From the NCBI RefSeq assembly GCF_003590945.1, contig NZ_QYUK01000011.1:710001-774000 (forward strand): DNA of 64,000 bases. Reading direction: 5' to 3'. The notes under the pieces were generated by a model. It ran no database searches, had not been told where the DNA came from, and saw nothing but the letters and a program-made list of their open reading frames with translations. This DNA is from Oleomonas cavernae (GTDB taxonomy: Bacteria > Pseudomonadota > Alphaproteobacteria > Zavarziniales > Zavarziniaceae). Shown here piece by piece: positions 8,224 through 16,615 of the stretch (within the stretch, counting starts at the first letter, position 1; every line of letters starts with the position of its first letter). The position numbers and the translations under genes are program-made.

Positions 8224-9249
8224 TCAGGCCTGCACGCGAGCGCCGGCGCGGTCGAAGAAGAGGGGCCTGTGCAGGCTGACGCTCACGAGATCGCCTACGG
8301 CAAGCGGCGTGTCGGGATCGACCAGGCTGACGGTCTCCTGGTCCTCGATCGCTACGTGGATATTGTTCTGATCTCCCAGATGCTCGATCCAGGTCACCCT
8401 GCCCGCAGGCCCGGCGCCCTTATGACCGTTCACCTTGGCGATCTGGAGATGCTCGGTACGCACGCCGACCGTCGCCGCCGCGCCCGGCGCGGGGAAGTCG
8501 GGAAAAAGACGCCTGGGCAGCAGGTTGATGGGCGGATGGCCGAGCCGTCCCGCGACATAGACGTCGGCCGGGTTCTCGTAGATCTCCCGCGGCGTGCCCA
8601 CCTGGACGAGGTGGCCGTCCCGCAGCACGCCGATGCGCGTGGCGAGCGTCATTGCCTCGGTCTGGTCGTGTGTCACGTAGAGCAGGGTCTCGCCGAGATC
8701 CTGCTGGATCCGCTTGAGCTCGATGCGCAGGTCCGCGCGCAGCTTGGCATCGAGGGAGGATAGCGGCTCGTCCATCAACGCAATCGCCGGTCGGCGCACC
8801 AGCGCCCGGCCGATCGCCACGCGCTGCATCTGGCCGCCCGACAGTTGGGTGGCCCGGTTCTGAAGCTTGTCGGCGATCCGCAGGAGCTCGGCGACGTTCT
8901 GCACAACGCGGCGGATCTCCGCTTCGGGCATCTTTCGCACGGGGGAGCGAAGCGGGAAGGCCAGGTTCTCGTAGACCGTGAGGTGCGGATAGAGCGAGTA
9001 CTGCTGGAAAACGAAGGTGATGTCGCGGGCGGCCGGCGGCGCGCGGGTGACATCGGCGCCATTGATCAGGATCCGGCCTTCGTCGGGGCGATCGAGGCCC
9101 GCGACAAGGCGCAGCATCGTCGTCTTCCCGGCCCCCGTGGGGCCAAGAAGGACGATGAACTCGCCGTCTCCGATGGTGAGCGAAGCGTCCTGCAGCGCTG
9201 TTACCGACCCGAAGCGCTTGGTCAGGTGCTGGACAACGATCTCAGACAT
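8224..9249 (-). CDS. CUT1 sugar/polyol ABC transporter ATPase (second)
   Basis: ATPase of 341 residues: Walker A GPTGAGKTTM, signature LSGGQMQRVAIGRAL, Walker B ALMDEPLSSLDAKLR, switch His in YVTHDQTEAM, then a C-terminal TOBE-like regulatory domain. I chose the ATG at 9249 (MSEIVVQHLTKRF), which overlaps the previous ATPase by 8 bases; the longer frame extends into that gene. Two different ATPases plus a DUF2160 protein match the layout of the rhizobial GlpSTPQV-type glycerol importer, so glycerol, dihydroxyacetone or a related polyol is the likely cargo. Confidence 0.88.
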   Translation of the reverse strand: MSEIVVQHLTKRFGSVTALQDASLTIGDGEFIVLLGPTGAGKTTMLRLVAGLDRPDEGRILINGADVTRAPPAARDITFVFQQYSLYPHLTVYENLAFPLRSPVRKMPEAEIRRVVQNVAELLRIADKLQNRATQLSGGQMQRVAIGRALVRRPAIALMDEPLSSLDAKLRADLRIELKRIQQDLGETLLYVTHDQTEAMTLATRIGVLRDGHLVQVGTPREIYENPADVYVAGRLGHPPINLLPRRLFPDFPAPGAAATVGVRTEHLQIAKVNGHKGAGPAGRVTWIEHLGDQNNIHVAIEDQETVSLVDPDTPLAVGDLVSVSLHRPLFFDRAGARVQA

Positions 9250-10402
9250 GTGCGGCTCCATTGGCGTGGGCGGCAACTCTCGCGTTCCCGCGCCGCAGGG
9301 ATTCGTGGCGGGAATGCGGCGTGTCGTGCAGGGCCGAGCGAATGACCTTGCCGGTATCGCCGGCGAAAAGGGACAGCTTGGTGGATCTGAAGGCAAGCCC
9401 GACAGGCTCGCCCAGCGACACCGCGTCGGAAGCGGGCAGCCGAGCCTTGACCATGCCGTGAGTAGTGACAACCGTGGCGATCTGATTGGTGCCAAGGTAC
9501 TCGATGCCGATGACCTCCCCGCGGATGCCGCCCTCGCTTACAAGGCCGACATGTTCGGGCCGGACCCCGAGAGCCAGGGGGCCCGATGGACGCCCCTCGC
9601 GGGGCGCCGGGATGGCGACCCGGATACCGCCCACTGTTACCTGGGCCGCACCCAGTTCCACGGCGCCCTCGAACCGCAGGAAGTTCATGGCCGGGGAACC
9701 GATGAATTCGCCCACGAAAATCGAGGCCGGACGATCGTAGATCTCCTGCGGCGGTGCCAGCTGCTCTATGCACCCGCCGTTCATGACGGCAATCACGTCG
9801 GCCATGGACATGGCCTCCAGTTGGTCGTGGGTCACGTAGACAGTCGTCGCCTTGAGCCGGTCATGCATGGCGCGCAGCTCGCCGCACATGATGTGACGGA
9901 ATTCGGCATCGAGCGCACCGAGTGGTTCGTCCATCATGAACGCCTTGGGCTGGCGCACCAGGGCGCGCCCCAGCGCCACCCGCTGGCGATCGCCGCCGGA
10001 GAGCCCGGACACGGGCAGGTCGAGCAGGTGTTCGATCCGCAGCGTTCGTGCCGCCTCGTCCACCCGGCGCCGGATCTCCTTCTTCGGCGTGCCGACCGAG
10101 ACGAGCGGGAAGGCGATGTTACGGCGTACGTTCATGTGCGGGTAAAGGGCGAAGAGCTGGAACACCATGGCGATGTCCCGCTCTCTTGCCCGCTTGAAGG
10201 TGACGTCCTGGTTGTCGAGATGGATGCGGCCGGAAGTGGGCAGTTCCAGGCCCGCCACCATCCGCAGAGTCGTGGTCTTGCCGCAGCCCGAGGGGCCGAG
10301 CAGGCAGAAAAAGTCGCCGTCGGGCACGGTGAAGCTGGTGTCCCTCACGGCGGTGAAGGCGTCGAACTGCTTGACGAGGTTCTCAACCCGGATCTCGGCC
10401 AT
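9242..10402 (-). CDS. CUT1 sugar/polyol ABC transporter ATPase (first)
   Basis: ATPase of 386 residues with Walker A GPSGCGKTTT, a slightly altered signature LSGGDRQRVALGRAL, Walker B AFMMDEPLGALDAEFR and the TOBE-type C-terminal domain. It is about 45 residues longer than its neighbour because of a C-terminal tail (about 345-386) that does not look conserved. It probably forms an ATPase heterodimer with the following gene. It starts 3 bases after the DUF2160 gene. Confidence 0.88.
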   Translation of the reverse strand: MAEIRVENLVKQFDAFTAVRDTSFTVPDGDFFCLLGPSGCGKTTTLRMVAGLELPTSGRIHLDNQDVTFKRARERDIAMVFQLFALYPHMNVRRNIAFPLVSVGTPKKEIRRRVDEAARTLRIEHLLDLPVSGLSGGDRQRVALGRALVRQPKAFMMDEPLGALDAEFRHIMCGELRAMHDRLKATTVYVTHDQLEAMSMADVIAVMNGGCIEQLAPPQEIYDRPASIFVGEFIGSPAMNFLRFEGAVELGAAQVTVGGIRVAIPAPREGRPSGPLALGVRPEHVGLVSEGGIRGEVIGIEYLGTNQIATVVTTHGMVKARLPASDAVSLGEPVGLAFRSTKLSLFAGDTGKVIRSALHDTPHSRHESLRRGNARVAAHANGAAHV

Positions 10403-10405
10403 GGC

Positions 10406-10633
10406 TCACTCCGGAAACTTCGAGACGGCCGTGAACATCACGACGCCCGCGAGCGTGGTTGCGAAGGAATAGGTATAGAGAATGAGGGCGAAGGGCTGCA
10501 GCAGCATCACGACGCCCGCGGCGATGAGCACCGTCGCGATCGTTTCCATGGGCCGTCGCCGCAGCCAGCGGGGCCAGCGCGAGCGGGGCGGCGGGCGGTT
10601 TGGTGCCGCCATGTCCGGGGTGTCTGTGGTCAT
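10406..10633 (-). CDS. DUF2160 small membrane protein of the ABC transporter
   Basis: Protein of 75 residues: an Arg/Pro-rich cytoplasmic N-terminus, one membrane segment (IATVLIAAGVVMLLQPFALI) and a second hydrophobic stretch (TYSFATTLAGVVMFTAV). Small DUF2160 proteins lie between the permease and ATPase genes of glycerol-type ABC importers in rhizobia, the same place as here. The start overlaps the permease stop by 4 bases. The function is not established; an accessory membrane subunit is likely. Confidence 0.75.
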   Translation of the reverse strand: MTTDTPDMAAPNRPPPRSRWPRWLRRRPMETIATVLIAAGVVMLLQPFALILYTYSFATTLAGVVMFTAVSKFPE

Positions 10634-11589
10634 TTGCGCACCGCGCCGAAAGTGATACCCCGCAGGAGGTGTTTGCGCAGCAGCACGGTGAAGACAAGGA
10701 TGGGTAGCAGGAACAGGGCGGTGCCGGCCGCCACCGCCGGCCAGTCCTGGCCGCCCTCGCCGATGATGATCGGGATGAAGGGCGGCGCTGTCTGCGCCGC
10801 GCCCGAGGTCAAGAGGACCGCGAAGGCGTATTCGTTCCAGGAGAAGATCAGGCAGAAAATCGCGGTGGCGACGATGCCTGTCGTGGCTTGCGGCAGCACG
10901 ACCATCCGGAACGCCTGGAGGCGCGTGTAGCCATCGATCATGGCCGCCTCCTCGTATTCCCGCGGGATCTCGTCGATGAAGCCTTTCAACAGCCAGACCG
11001 CGAGGGAAACGTTGACCGAGGTGTAGAGCAGGATCATCCCCAGCCTGGTGTCGGACAGGCCGAGTTCGCGGTACATCAGGAAGATCGGGATGGCGACGGC
11101 GATCGGCGGCATCATCCGTGTCGACAGGATGAAAAACAGGAGATCGTCCTTCAGCGGCACGCGGAAGCGCGAGAACGCATAGGCCGTGGCGGTCCCCAGC
11201 ACGATGGAAAGCGCGGTCGAGCCGAAGGCGATGATGAGCGAGTTGACGAAGCGCGGCACGTAGTTCGACGAGCCGACCACCACCATGCTGCGCGACCGCG
11301 CCACCTCCTCGCAGGCGCCTTGCGGCGGCGGCAGGCTCGCGATGTATTCGGGCGTCTGGCGCGAGCGGGTGGTGAACAGGCTGCAGAAGCCTTCGATGGA
11401 GGGAGTGAAGTCGACGAAGGGAACCACCTTCGGGGGATAGGCGATGGAGTCCTGCGGTGTCTTGATGCTGGTGAGCCCGATCCAGACGAGGGGGACCAAG
11501 GCGACCAGAGCGTAGAGCACGACGACGACGCTGGCGGCGAGCTTCGCGCCGGTCGACGGTTGGACGACGGAATGGGCGGTCGCGCTCAT
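10630..11589 (-). CDS. CUT1 ABC transporter permease (MalG type)
   Basis: Permease of 319 residues with about six membrane segments and the EAA loop EYEEAAMIDGYTRLQAFR that docks with the ATPase. It carries a long periplasmic insert after the first segment (about 50-115, with two Cys). I chose the ATG at 11589 (MSATAHSVV), overlapping the previous permease stop by 4 bases; the longer frame upstream is read-through. Carbohydrate or polyol import is inferred from family and neighbours. Confidence 0.88.
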   Translation of the reverse strand: MSATAHSVVQPSTGAKLAASVVVVLYALVALVPLVWIGLTSIKTPQDSIAYPPKVVPFVDFTPSIEGFCSLFTTRSRQTPEYIASLPPPQGACEEVARSRSMVVVGSSNYVPRFVNSLIIAFGSTALSIVLGTATAYAFSRFRVPLKDDLLFFILSTRMMPPIAVAIPIFLMYRELGLSDTRLGMILLYTSVNVSLAVWLLKGFIDEIPREYEEAAMIDGYTRLQAFRMVVLPQATTGIVATAIFCLIFSWNEYAFAVLLTSGAAQTAPPFIPIIIGEGGQDWPAVAAGTALFLLPILVFTVLLRKHLLRGITFGAVRK

Positions 11590-12548
11590 CGGGCCTTCAC
11601 CTGGTTGAGGGCCTTCACGTAGATGTTCGCCAGGCCGAAAATCATCACGAACATGATCACGGCGAAGGCCGAGGAATACCCGGTCCGCCAGGCTTCGAAG
11701 GCGGCACGCTTGAGCGTGATCGAGGCGAATTCCGTCGTCGAACCCGGCCCGCCGGCGGTGAGCAGGTTCACAAGATCGAACATCTTGAAGTTCTCGATGC
11801 CTCGGAACAGCACCGCCAGCATGATGAAGGGCAGGCACATCGGCAGGGTGATCGAGACGAACTGACGCCAGTTGGAGGCGCGGTCGACCTCGGCGGCCTC
11901 GTAGATGTAATCAGGAATGGAACGCAGCCCTGCGAGGCAGATCAGCATGACATAAGGCGTCCACATCCAGGTATCGACGATGATGATCGCCCAGGGGCTC
12001 AAATCCACATCGCCGAGCATCTGAAACGAGGAAGGCTCAATCCCTGAAAAGAAGGCTACGACGTAGTTGAACAGGCCGATCTGCGGCTGGTAGAGGAACG
12101 TCCAAAAATTCCCGACCACGGCGGGCGAGAGCATCATCGGGATGAGGATCAAGGTGGTCCAGAAGCCGTGGCCGCGGAACTTGCGGTCGATGAGATAGGC
12201 GAGGGCGAAGCCGATCACGGTCTGGAGCAGGATGGTCCAGAACACGAAGTGGGCGGTTGCCTGCATCCGCAGCCAGATGTCGGGATCGGTGAGGATGGCT
12301 TCGTAATGGTCAAGGCCAACGCCGCGCACCGGCGCGTTCGGCCGGTTCGCCCGGTAGTTCGTAAAGGAGAGCTGGATCGTCCAGAGCAGCGGGAAGAGGT
12401 TGATCGCCAGCAGCAGCAGCATCGTCGGCGTGATGAAGAGCCAGGCGATGGCGCTATCGGAAAGGCCCCGCATGCGAGAGGCGATACCGGCGGGCGTTGC
12501 CGCGGCGGCCCTTGTGACAAAGCCGGGAATAAGTGGCGCTTGGTTCAT
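11586..12548 (-). CDS. CUT1 ABC transporter permease (MalF type)
   Basis: Permease of 320 residues with six predicted membrane segments, the first about 33-55 (AIAWLFITPTMLLLLAINLF). The ATPase-contact loop reads IYEAAEVDRASNWRQF. It pairs with the downstream MalG-type subunit. It follows the binding-protein gene after a 92-base gap, the only sizeable gap in the transporter part of the operon; such gaps often set a higher level for the binding protein. Confidence 0.88.
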   Translation of the reverse strand: MNQAPLIPGFVTRAAAATPAGIASRMRGLSDSAIAWLFITPTMLLLLAINLFPLLWTIQLSFTNYRANRPNAPVRGVGLDHYEAILTDPDIWLRMQATAHFVFWTILLQTVIGFALAYLIDRKFRGHGFWTTLILIPMMLSPAVVGNFWTFLYQPQIGLFNYVVAFFSGIEPSSFQMLGDVDLSPWAIIIVDTWMWTPYVMLICLAGLRSIPDYIYEAAEVDRASNWRQFVSITLPMCLPFIMLAVLFRGIENFKMFDLVNLLTAGGPGSTTEFASITLKRAAFEAWRTGYSSAFAVIMFVMIFGLANIYVKALNQVKAR

Positions 12549-12640
12549 GGATCACGGTCTCCGCTGGCGCCGCATACGCTCGGCCGCGCTCGATTGCGAG
12601 GAGGGACACGGCGGGATGCCCGCCGTGTCCGCGCGGGCGG

Positions 12641-13969
12641 TCAGATCTTGTCGTCCTCCTTGAAGACCTTGGTCCAATCCTGGATCAGGAGGTCGAGTGC
12701 CTGCTTGGCCGTCCCCTGGTCGGCGACGACATAGTCGTGTACCCGGCGCTGCATGGCCTGAAGCAGCTGAGCGTAGGACGGCTCCTGCCAGAAGTCGCGA
12801 ACCTGGCCCATGGCGGTGAGGAAGTCGGCGGCGAAGGGCGCCGTGTTGGGGAAATTCGGGTCGCCAAGGACCGCCTTGTGGCAGGAATACCCGCCTAGCG
12901 CCCACCACCGCTTCTGAATCTCGGGGTCGGCGAACCATTTGATGTACGCCAGGGCCTCGTTGCGGTTCTGGGAGTAGCTGACCACGGAAATCCCTTGGCC
13001 ACCGAGTTGGGAGCCCACCGTTTTCTCACCGGGATTGACGAAGAAACCGATCTTGTCACCGCCTACGTTCGGATCCTTGTAAAGGCCGGGGAAGAAGGCG
13101 AAGAAGTTCATCTGCATCGCAACCTGCCCCGACTTGAAGGCGTCGAGACCTTCCTGCATGTAGCTGTTGGAAGCGCCTGGAGGCGTGCAGCACTTGAAGA
13201 GCGACTTGTAGAACTCGAGCCCGGCAACGGCCTCAGGTGAGTTCACGAAGCCTTCCATGGCGTAGGGCTTCGCGGGATCCTGGTACTGGAAGCCGAATGG
13301 ATAGAGGGCATTCGTCACCCCCATGGTAATGCCTTCCGAGCCGCGCTCGGTGTAGATCGAGGCGCCGTAGATCTTCTTGCCGTCGATCTCCCGGCCCTGG
13401 AAGAATTCGGCGGTCTGTTTCAGCTCCGTCAGCGTCTTGGGCGGCGCCAGGTCGCGCCCGTACTTCGCCTTGAATTCGGCCTGGATGGCCGGACGGGCGA
13501 ACCAGTCCTTGCGATAGGTCCAGCCGACGGCATCGCCCATCGCGGGCAGCGCCCAGTAGTTCTCCGTTCCCTTCGGCCAGGTCGCATAGCCCTCGACCGT
13601 GGCGGGGAGGAAGTCGCTCATCTTGATTCCCTCCTTGTCGAAGAAATCGTTGAGCTTCACATAGTGACCGTTCTCGGCCGAGCCGCCGATCCACTGGCTG
13701 TCGCCGATCATCAGGTCGCAAAGTTGCCCCTTCGAGTTCAGCTCGTTCAGCATACGGTCGGCGAAGTTTGGCCACGGCACCAATTCGAACTTGACGCTCG
13801 TGCCCGTCTTGGCCGTGAAGTCCTTGGACAGTTCGACCAGCGCATTGGCTGGATCCCAGGCCGCCCAACAAAGCGTGATCGTCTTGGCCTCAGCATGGGC
13901 GTCGGCCGTGGAGAACAGGGCGGACGCGGCGACAGCGCTGGCGAACGCCAGCGTCCTCAGGGAATACAT
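12641..13969 (-). CDS. ABC transporter substrate-binding protein (CUT1 type)
   Basis: Periplasmic solute-binding protein of 442 residues (family 1) with a clear signal peptide ending near ADAHA-EAK (about residue 27). The binding fold follows (CWAAWDPANALVELSKDF ... NYWALPAMGDAVGWTYRK). A strong ribosome site AAGGAGGA stands 7 bases before the ATG at 13969, which rules out the much longer open frame upstream. It is the first gene of the transporter-kinase operon. The ligand is not readable; glycerol, dihydroxyacetone or a tetritol fits the kinases downstream. Confidence 0.9.
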   Translation of the reverse strand: MYSLRTLAFASAVAASALFSTADAHAEAKTITLCWAAWDPANALVELSKDFTAKTGTSVKFELVPWPNFADRMLNELNSKGQLCDLMIGDSQWIGGSAENGHYVKLNDFFDKEGIKMSDFLPATVEGYATWPKGTENYWALPAMGDAVGWTYRKDWFARPAIQAEFKAKYGRDLAPPKTLTELKQTAEFFQGREIDGKKIYGASIYTERGSEGITMGVTNALYPFGFQYQDPAKPYAMEGFVNSPEAVAGLEFYKSLFKCCTPPGASNSYMQEGLDAFKSGQVAMQMNFFAFFPGLYKDPNVGGDKIGFFVNPGEKTVGSQLGGQGISVVSYSQNRNEALAYIKWFADPEIQKRWWALGGYSCHKAVLGDPNFPNTAPFAADFLTAMGQVRDFWQEPSYAQLLQAMQRRVHDYVVADQGTAKQALDLLIQDWTKVFKEDDKI

Positions 13970-14454
13970 GATTGTCCTCCTTGGGATCCGAGATTGACCG
14001 TTTCCTCTCGCCGCCCGCTCGAACCCTCGCCATGAACAAGAGAGATGGGCGCCGATCGCTGGTTCAGAGACGTTCGCTCTGTTAAGCAGCTTGTTTAGTG
14101 AAATTGAATATACTAAACATGTCAAGTGGCGAGGTATGAGCAGAACAGCGGCCGTCTGCCGCTCGGGCCCTTGGTGCATGCCGGCAGGTCGGTCGATGGC
14201 TGGACAAGCAGGCGCGTCGGTGACATCTCCGGGTGGGACCGAAGTGTCCTGATTGCAAGTCGGCCGCGCTATTAACCCGGTGCGGTGTCGGACCAGTCGC
14301 GGCTCGGCGACGGCGATATCGAGGAAGAGCCGGCCGATCCGGATCTGCCGCTGTATCGTGAGCCGGTCGCGAATTCCAGGGTTATGCATGGCGGTCGGCT
14401 CCTGTGCAACGCTGGGTACGGCGTGGTGCCGGGTGGGGTTGGCACCCGATGGCC
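13970..14454. promoter_or_regulatory. Leader of the dha/ABC operon with a palindromic operator candidate
   Basis: No gene is supported in this stretch. A perfect 7-bp inverted repeat GTTTAGT (14093-14099) / ACTAAAC (14112-14118), spaced by 12 AT-rich bases, lies about 125 bases before the binding-protein start. A minus-strand TTGACA (14125-14120) stands just before it and could be the -35 box, although no convincing -10 is visible at 17 bases. The palindrome is a good candidate operator for a DeoR-type repressor such as the broken gene next door. Confidence 0.45.
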
Positions 14455-15110
14455 TCACGGGGTGGCGACCACGATCGTGGCGGCGGCCCGCTTGATCATC
14501 GCCGCATAGAGCGCGCCGGCCTCCTCGTCGGCGTCGTAGATGCCACGCACGCAGATTCCGGTGGCGCCGACGATGGCGCGATTGGCTTCATAGCCGTTGA
14601 TGCTGGCGATGGCCTGCGAGCCCAGGAGATAGCCCTCGCCGGCCTGCAGGCGCCCAGCGCAGCACAGCATGCGGATCGTGGGATTGGTGCCGAGCGCGCT
14701 GGCGCTGGCGAAATCGTGGGTGATCACGTGATGTCGCGATTGCGCGCCGCCAGAAAGCGGGCGACGTGATAGGTGGTGGCCCCGCCGCCCAGCATCAGCA
14801 CCTCTTTCGGCAGGATCATGGCCGAGACCGCGGCGGCGATGGCCTCGCGTTCGGGGACCATGACGCGCCGGCGGTCGCTGCGCGCCGGCTCCAGCGCGAA
14901 GGGGCGCGAGGCCCCGCCGTAGGTGCGGTTGATCAGCCCCTGTTCCTGGAGCTCCAACAGGTCGCGGCGGATGGTTTCGCCCGAGACGCTGAGCACCGTG
15001 GCCAGCTTGGACGCCCGCAGCGTCGATGCCTCCAGGAGCTGGGAAGCGGCGGTGGAAGCAAGCCCGTAACCCCAGCCGCCGCTACCCGAGATTTGTGGAC
15101 AGATACACAA
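14455..15110 (-). pseudogene. DeoR-family regulator, decayed
   Basis: The N-terminal part has a DeoR winged helix (LRASKLATVLSVSGETIRRD), then LINRTYGGASR and the start of the sugar-phosphate sensor domain (VLMLGGGATTYHVARFL). The frame breaks at about 14726 (...NRDIT | VITHDFASASALG), where one added base would restore it. The second part ends at ATIVVATP, about 40 residues short of a usual DeoR protein, and the N-terminus lacks a proper start. It is therefore damaged in three places. It lies between the binding-protein leader and the aldehyde dehydrogenase gene and was probably the repressor of the dha operon. Confidence 0.7.
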
Positions 15111-15129
15111 TCAGCCTGGATTAGCCACT

Positions 15130-16572
15130 TCAGGCGAACTGCATCGCGACGCTGCGCCACTTGGTATAGAAATCCAGGATCTTGAGGCCCTGCTCCGGCA
15201 CGCCGAGGCCCGAGCCCTTCCAGCCGCCGAAGGGCGCATGGAGTTCGACACCCGCCGTCGGCAGGTTCACCCCCACCACCCCCGTGTCGACCGACCGCGC
15301 AAAGCGGTGTGCGGCTTCCAGGTCGCGGGTGACGATGGTGGCGCTGAGGCCGTAGGCTGTGCCGTTCACGGTGTCCACGGCGGCCTCGAGCCCGGCGACC
15401 GGGATGAGGGCCACGACCGGGCCAAAGATCTCCTCGCGCGCGATGGCGGCGTCCGGTGCGACATTGCCGAACACCGTCGGCGCAACGAAATAGCCGTTTT
15501 CGGCGGGGGCCTGAGCCCCGCCGGCCAGCAGCGGATGGCCCGCCGCGATGGCCGCGCCGATATGGCCGCGTACCTTGCCGAACTGCCGATCGTCGACCAC
15601 CGGTCCAAGGAAAGTCGCGGGATCCAGGGGATCGCCGGCCTTGAGTTCCGCAACACGGCTCAAGAGCTTGTCGACGAACGCAGCTTCGATCGCCTTGTCG
15701 ACGAGGACTCGGCTCGTCGCCGTGCATTTCTGGCCGGCGCTGCGGAAGGCCCCTTCGACCGTCAACATCACGGCCTTGTCGAGATCGGCCTGGCCGTGGA
15801 CATAGAGAGCGTTCTTGCCCCCCATCTCGCACTGGGCGCGGGCGAGGCGGGCGGACACCTGGCGATAGATGCTCTGGCCTACCGGCGTGGAGCCGGTGAA
15901 GGAGACGCCGGCAATCCGCGTATCGCCGACGATGGCACCGCCGGTCTCGGCACCGCCATGCACCAGGTTGACGACGCCCTCCGGCAGGCCGGCCTCCATC
16001 AGCAGGTCCAGCACCGCCTGCGAGCAACCGGGATGGTGCGGCGCCGGCTTCCAGACCACGGTGTTGCCGCTGACCAGGGCCGGGCCGAGCTTCCAGCAGG
16101 CGATCGAGAACGGAAAGTTCCATGGTGTGATGGCGCCGACGATGCCGATCGGCTCGCGAACCGTGTAGTAATGGACGTTGGGCCGGCCGGAGTGCAGCGT
16201 CTCGCCGGCCGGCCGCTGCGCTTCGGCGCCATAGAATTGCAGGACCTTGCCGGCATAGTCGGCCTCGCCCACCGCCTCGGCGAGCGGCTTGCCCATTTCG
16301 CGCGTCATCAGGGCGCCGAGGTCCTTGGCGCGCGAGCGAAGCAGAATGCCGGCCTTGGTGAGGATTTCCCCGCGTGCGATTGCCGAGGTCTCACGCCACG
16401 ACTGGGCAGCGTCCCGTGCCGCCTCGACGGCCGCCTCGACGTCGGAGGCGGAGGAGAAGGTATAATCAGCGACGATATCGTCGAGCCTGGCGGGATTGAT
16501 GGCGCGGTAGCGTTCGGTGCCGCCGGGCACGCTGCGGCGACCGCCGATCATATTCTGGACAATGGCGTTCAT
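15130..16572 (-). CDS. NAD(P)-dependent aldehyde dehydrogenase
   Basis: Enzyme of 480 residues with the ALDH fold. Cofactor motif TPWNFPFSIACWK, FTGSTPVGQ, general base Glu249 in CEMGGKNAL, catalytic Cys283 in SAGQKCTATSR and EEIFGPVVALIP are all present. In an operon with a proline-racemase-family epimerase and a DapA-family lyase, the natural candidate reaction is 2-oxoglutarate semialdehyde to 2-oxoglutarate, the last step of hydroxyproline breakdown. The second dehydrogenase of the operon competes for that assignment. It is 43 bases after the GMC oxidoreductase gene. Confidence 0.9.
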   Translation of the reverse strand: MNAIVQNMIGGRRSVPGGTERYRAINPARLDDIVADYTFSSASDVEAAVEAARDAAQSWRETSAIARGEILTKAGILLRSRAKDLGALMTREMGKPLAEAVGEADYAGKVLQFYGAEAQRPAGETLHSGRPNVHYYTVREPIGIVGAITPWNFPFSIACWKLGPALVSGNTVVWKPAPHHPGCSQAVLDLLMEAGLPEGVVNLVHGGAETGGAIVGDTRIAGVSFTGSTPVGQSIYRQVSARLARAQCEMGGKNALYVHGQADLDKAVMLTVEGAFRSAGQKCTATSRVLVDKAIEAAFVDKLLSRVAELKAGDPLDPATFLGPVVDDRQFGKVRGHIGAAIAAGHPLLAGGAQAPAENGYFVAPTVFGNVAPDAAIAREEIFGPVVALIPVAGLEAAVDTVNGTAYGLSATIVTRDLEAAHRFARSVDTGVVGVNLPTAGVELHAPFGGWKGSGLGVPEQGLKILDFYTKWRSVAMQFA

Positions 16573-16615
16573 GGCAAATCCTTCTTGAACATAACTGGAT
16601 GCTTCGCCGGGGGTG

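Noticed and set aside
9017-10930. 637-residue plus-strand frame over the ABC ATPase genes
   Set aside because: Both ATPases opposite carry intact Walker motifs. The plus frame is His/Gly/Arg-rich without a domain.
13970-14458. N-terminal extension of the binding protein
   Set aside because: The frame is open, but the strong AAGGAGG site and signal peptide fix the start at 13969, and the extension has no signal or domain.
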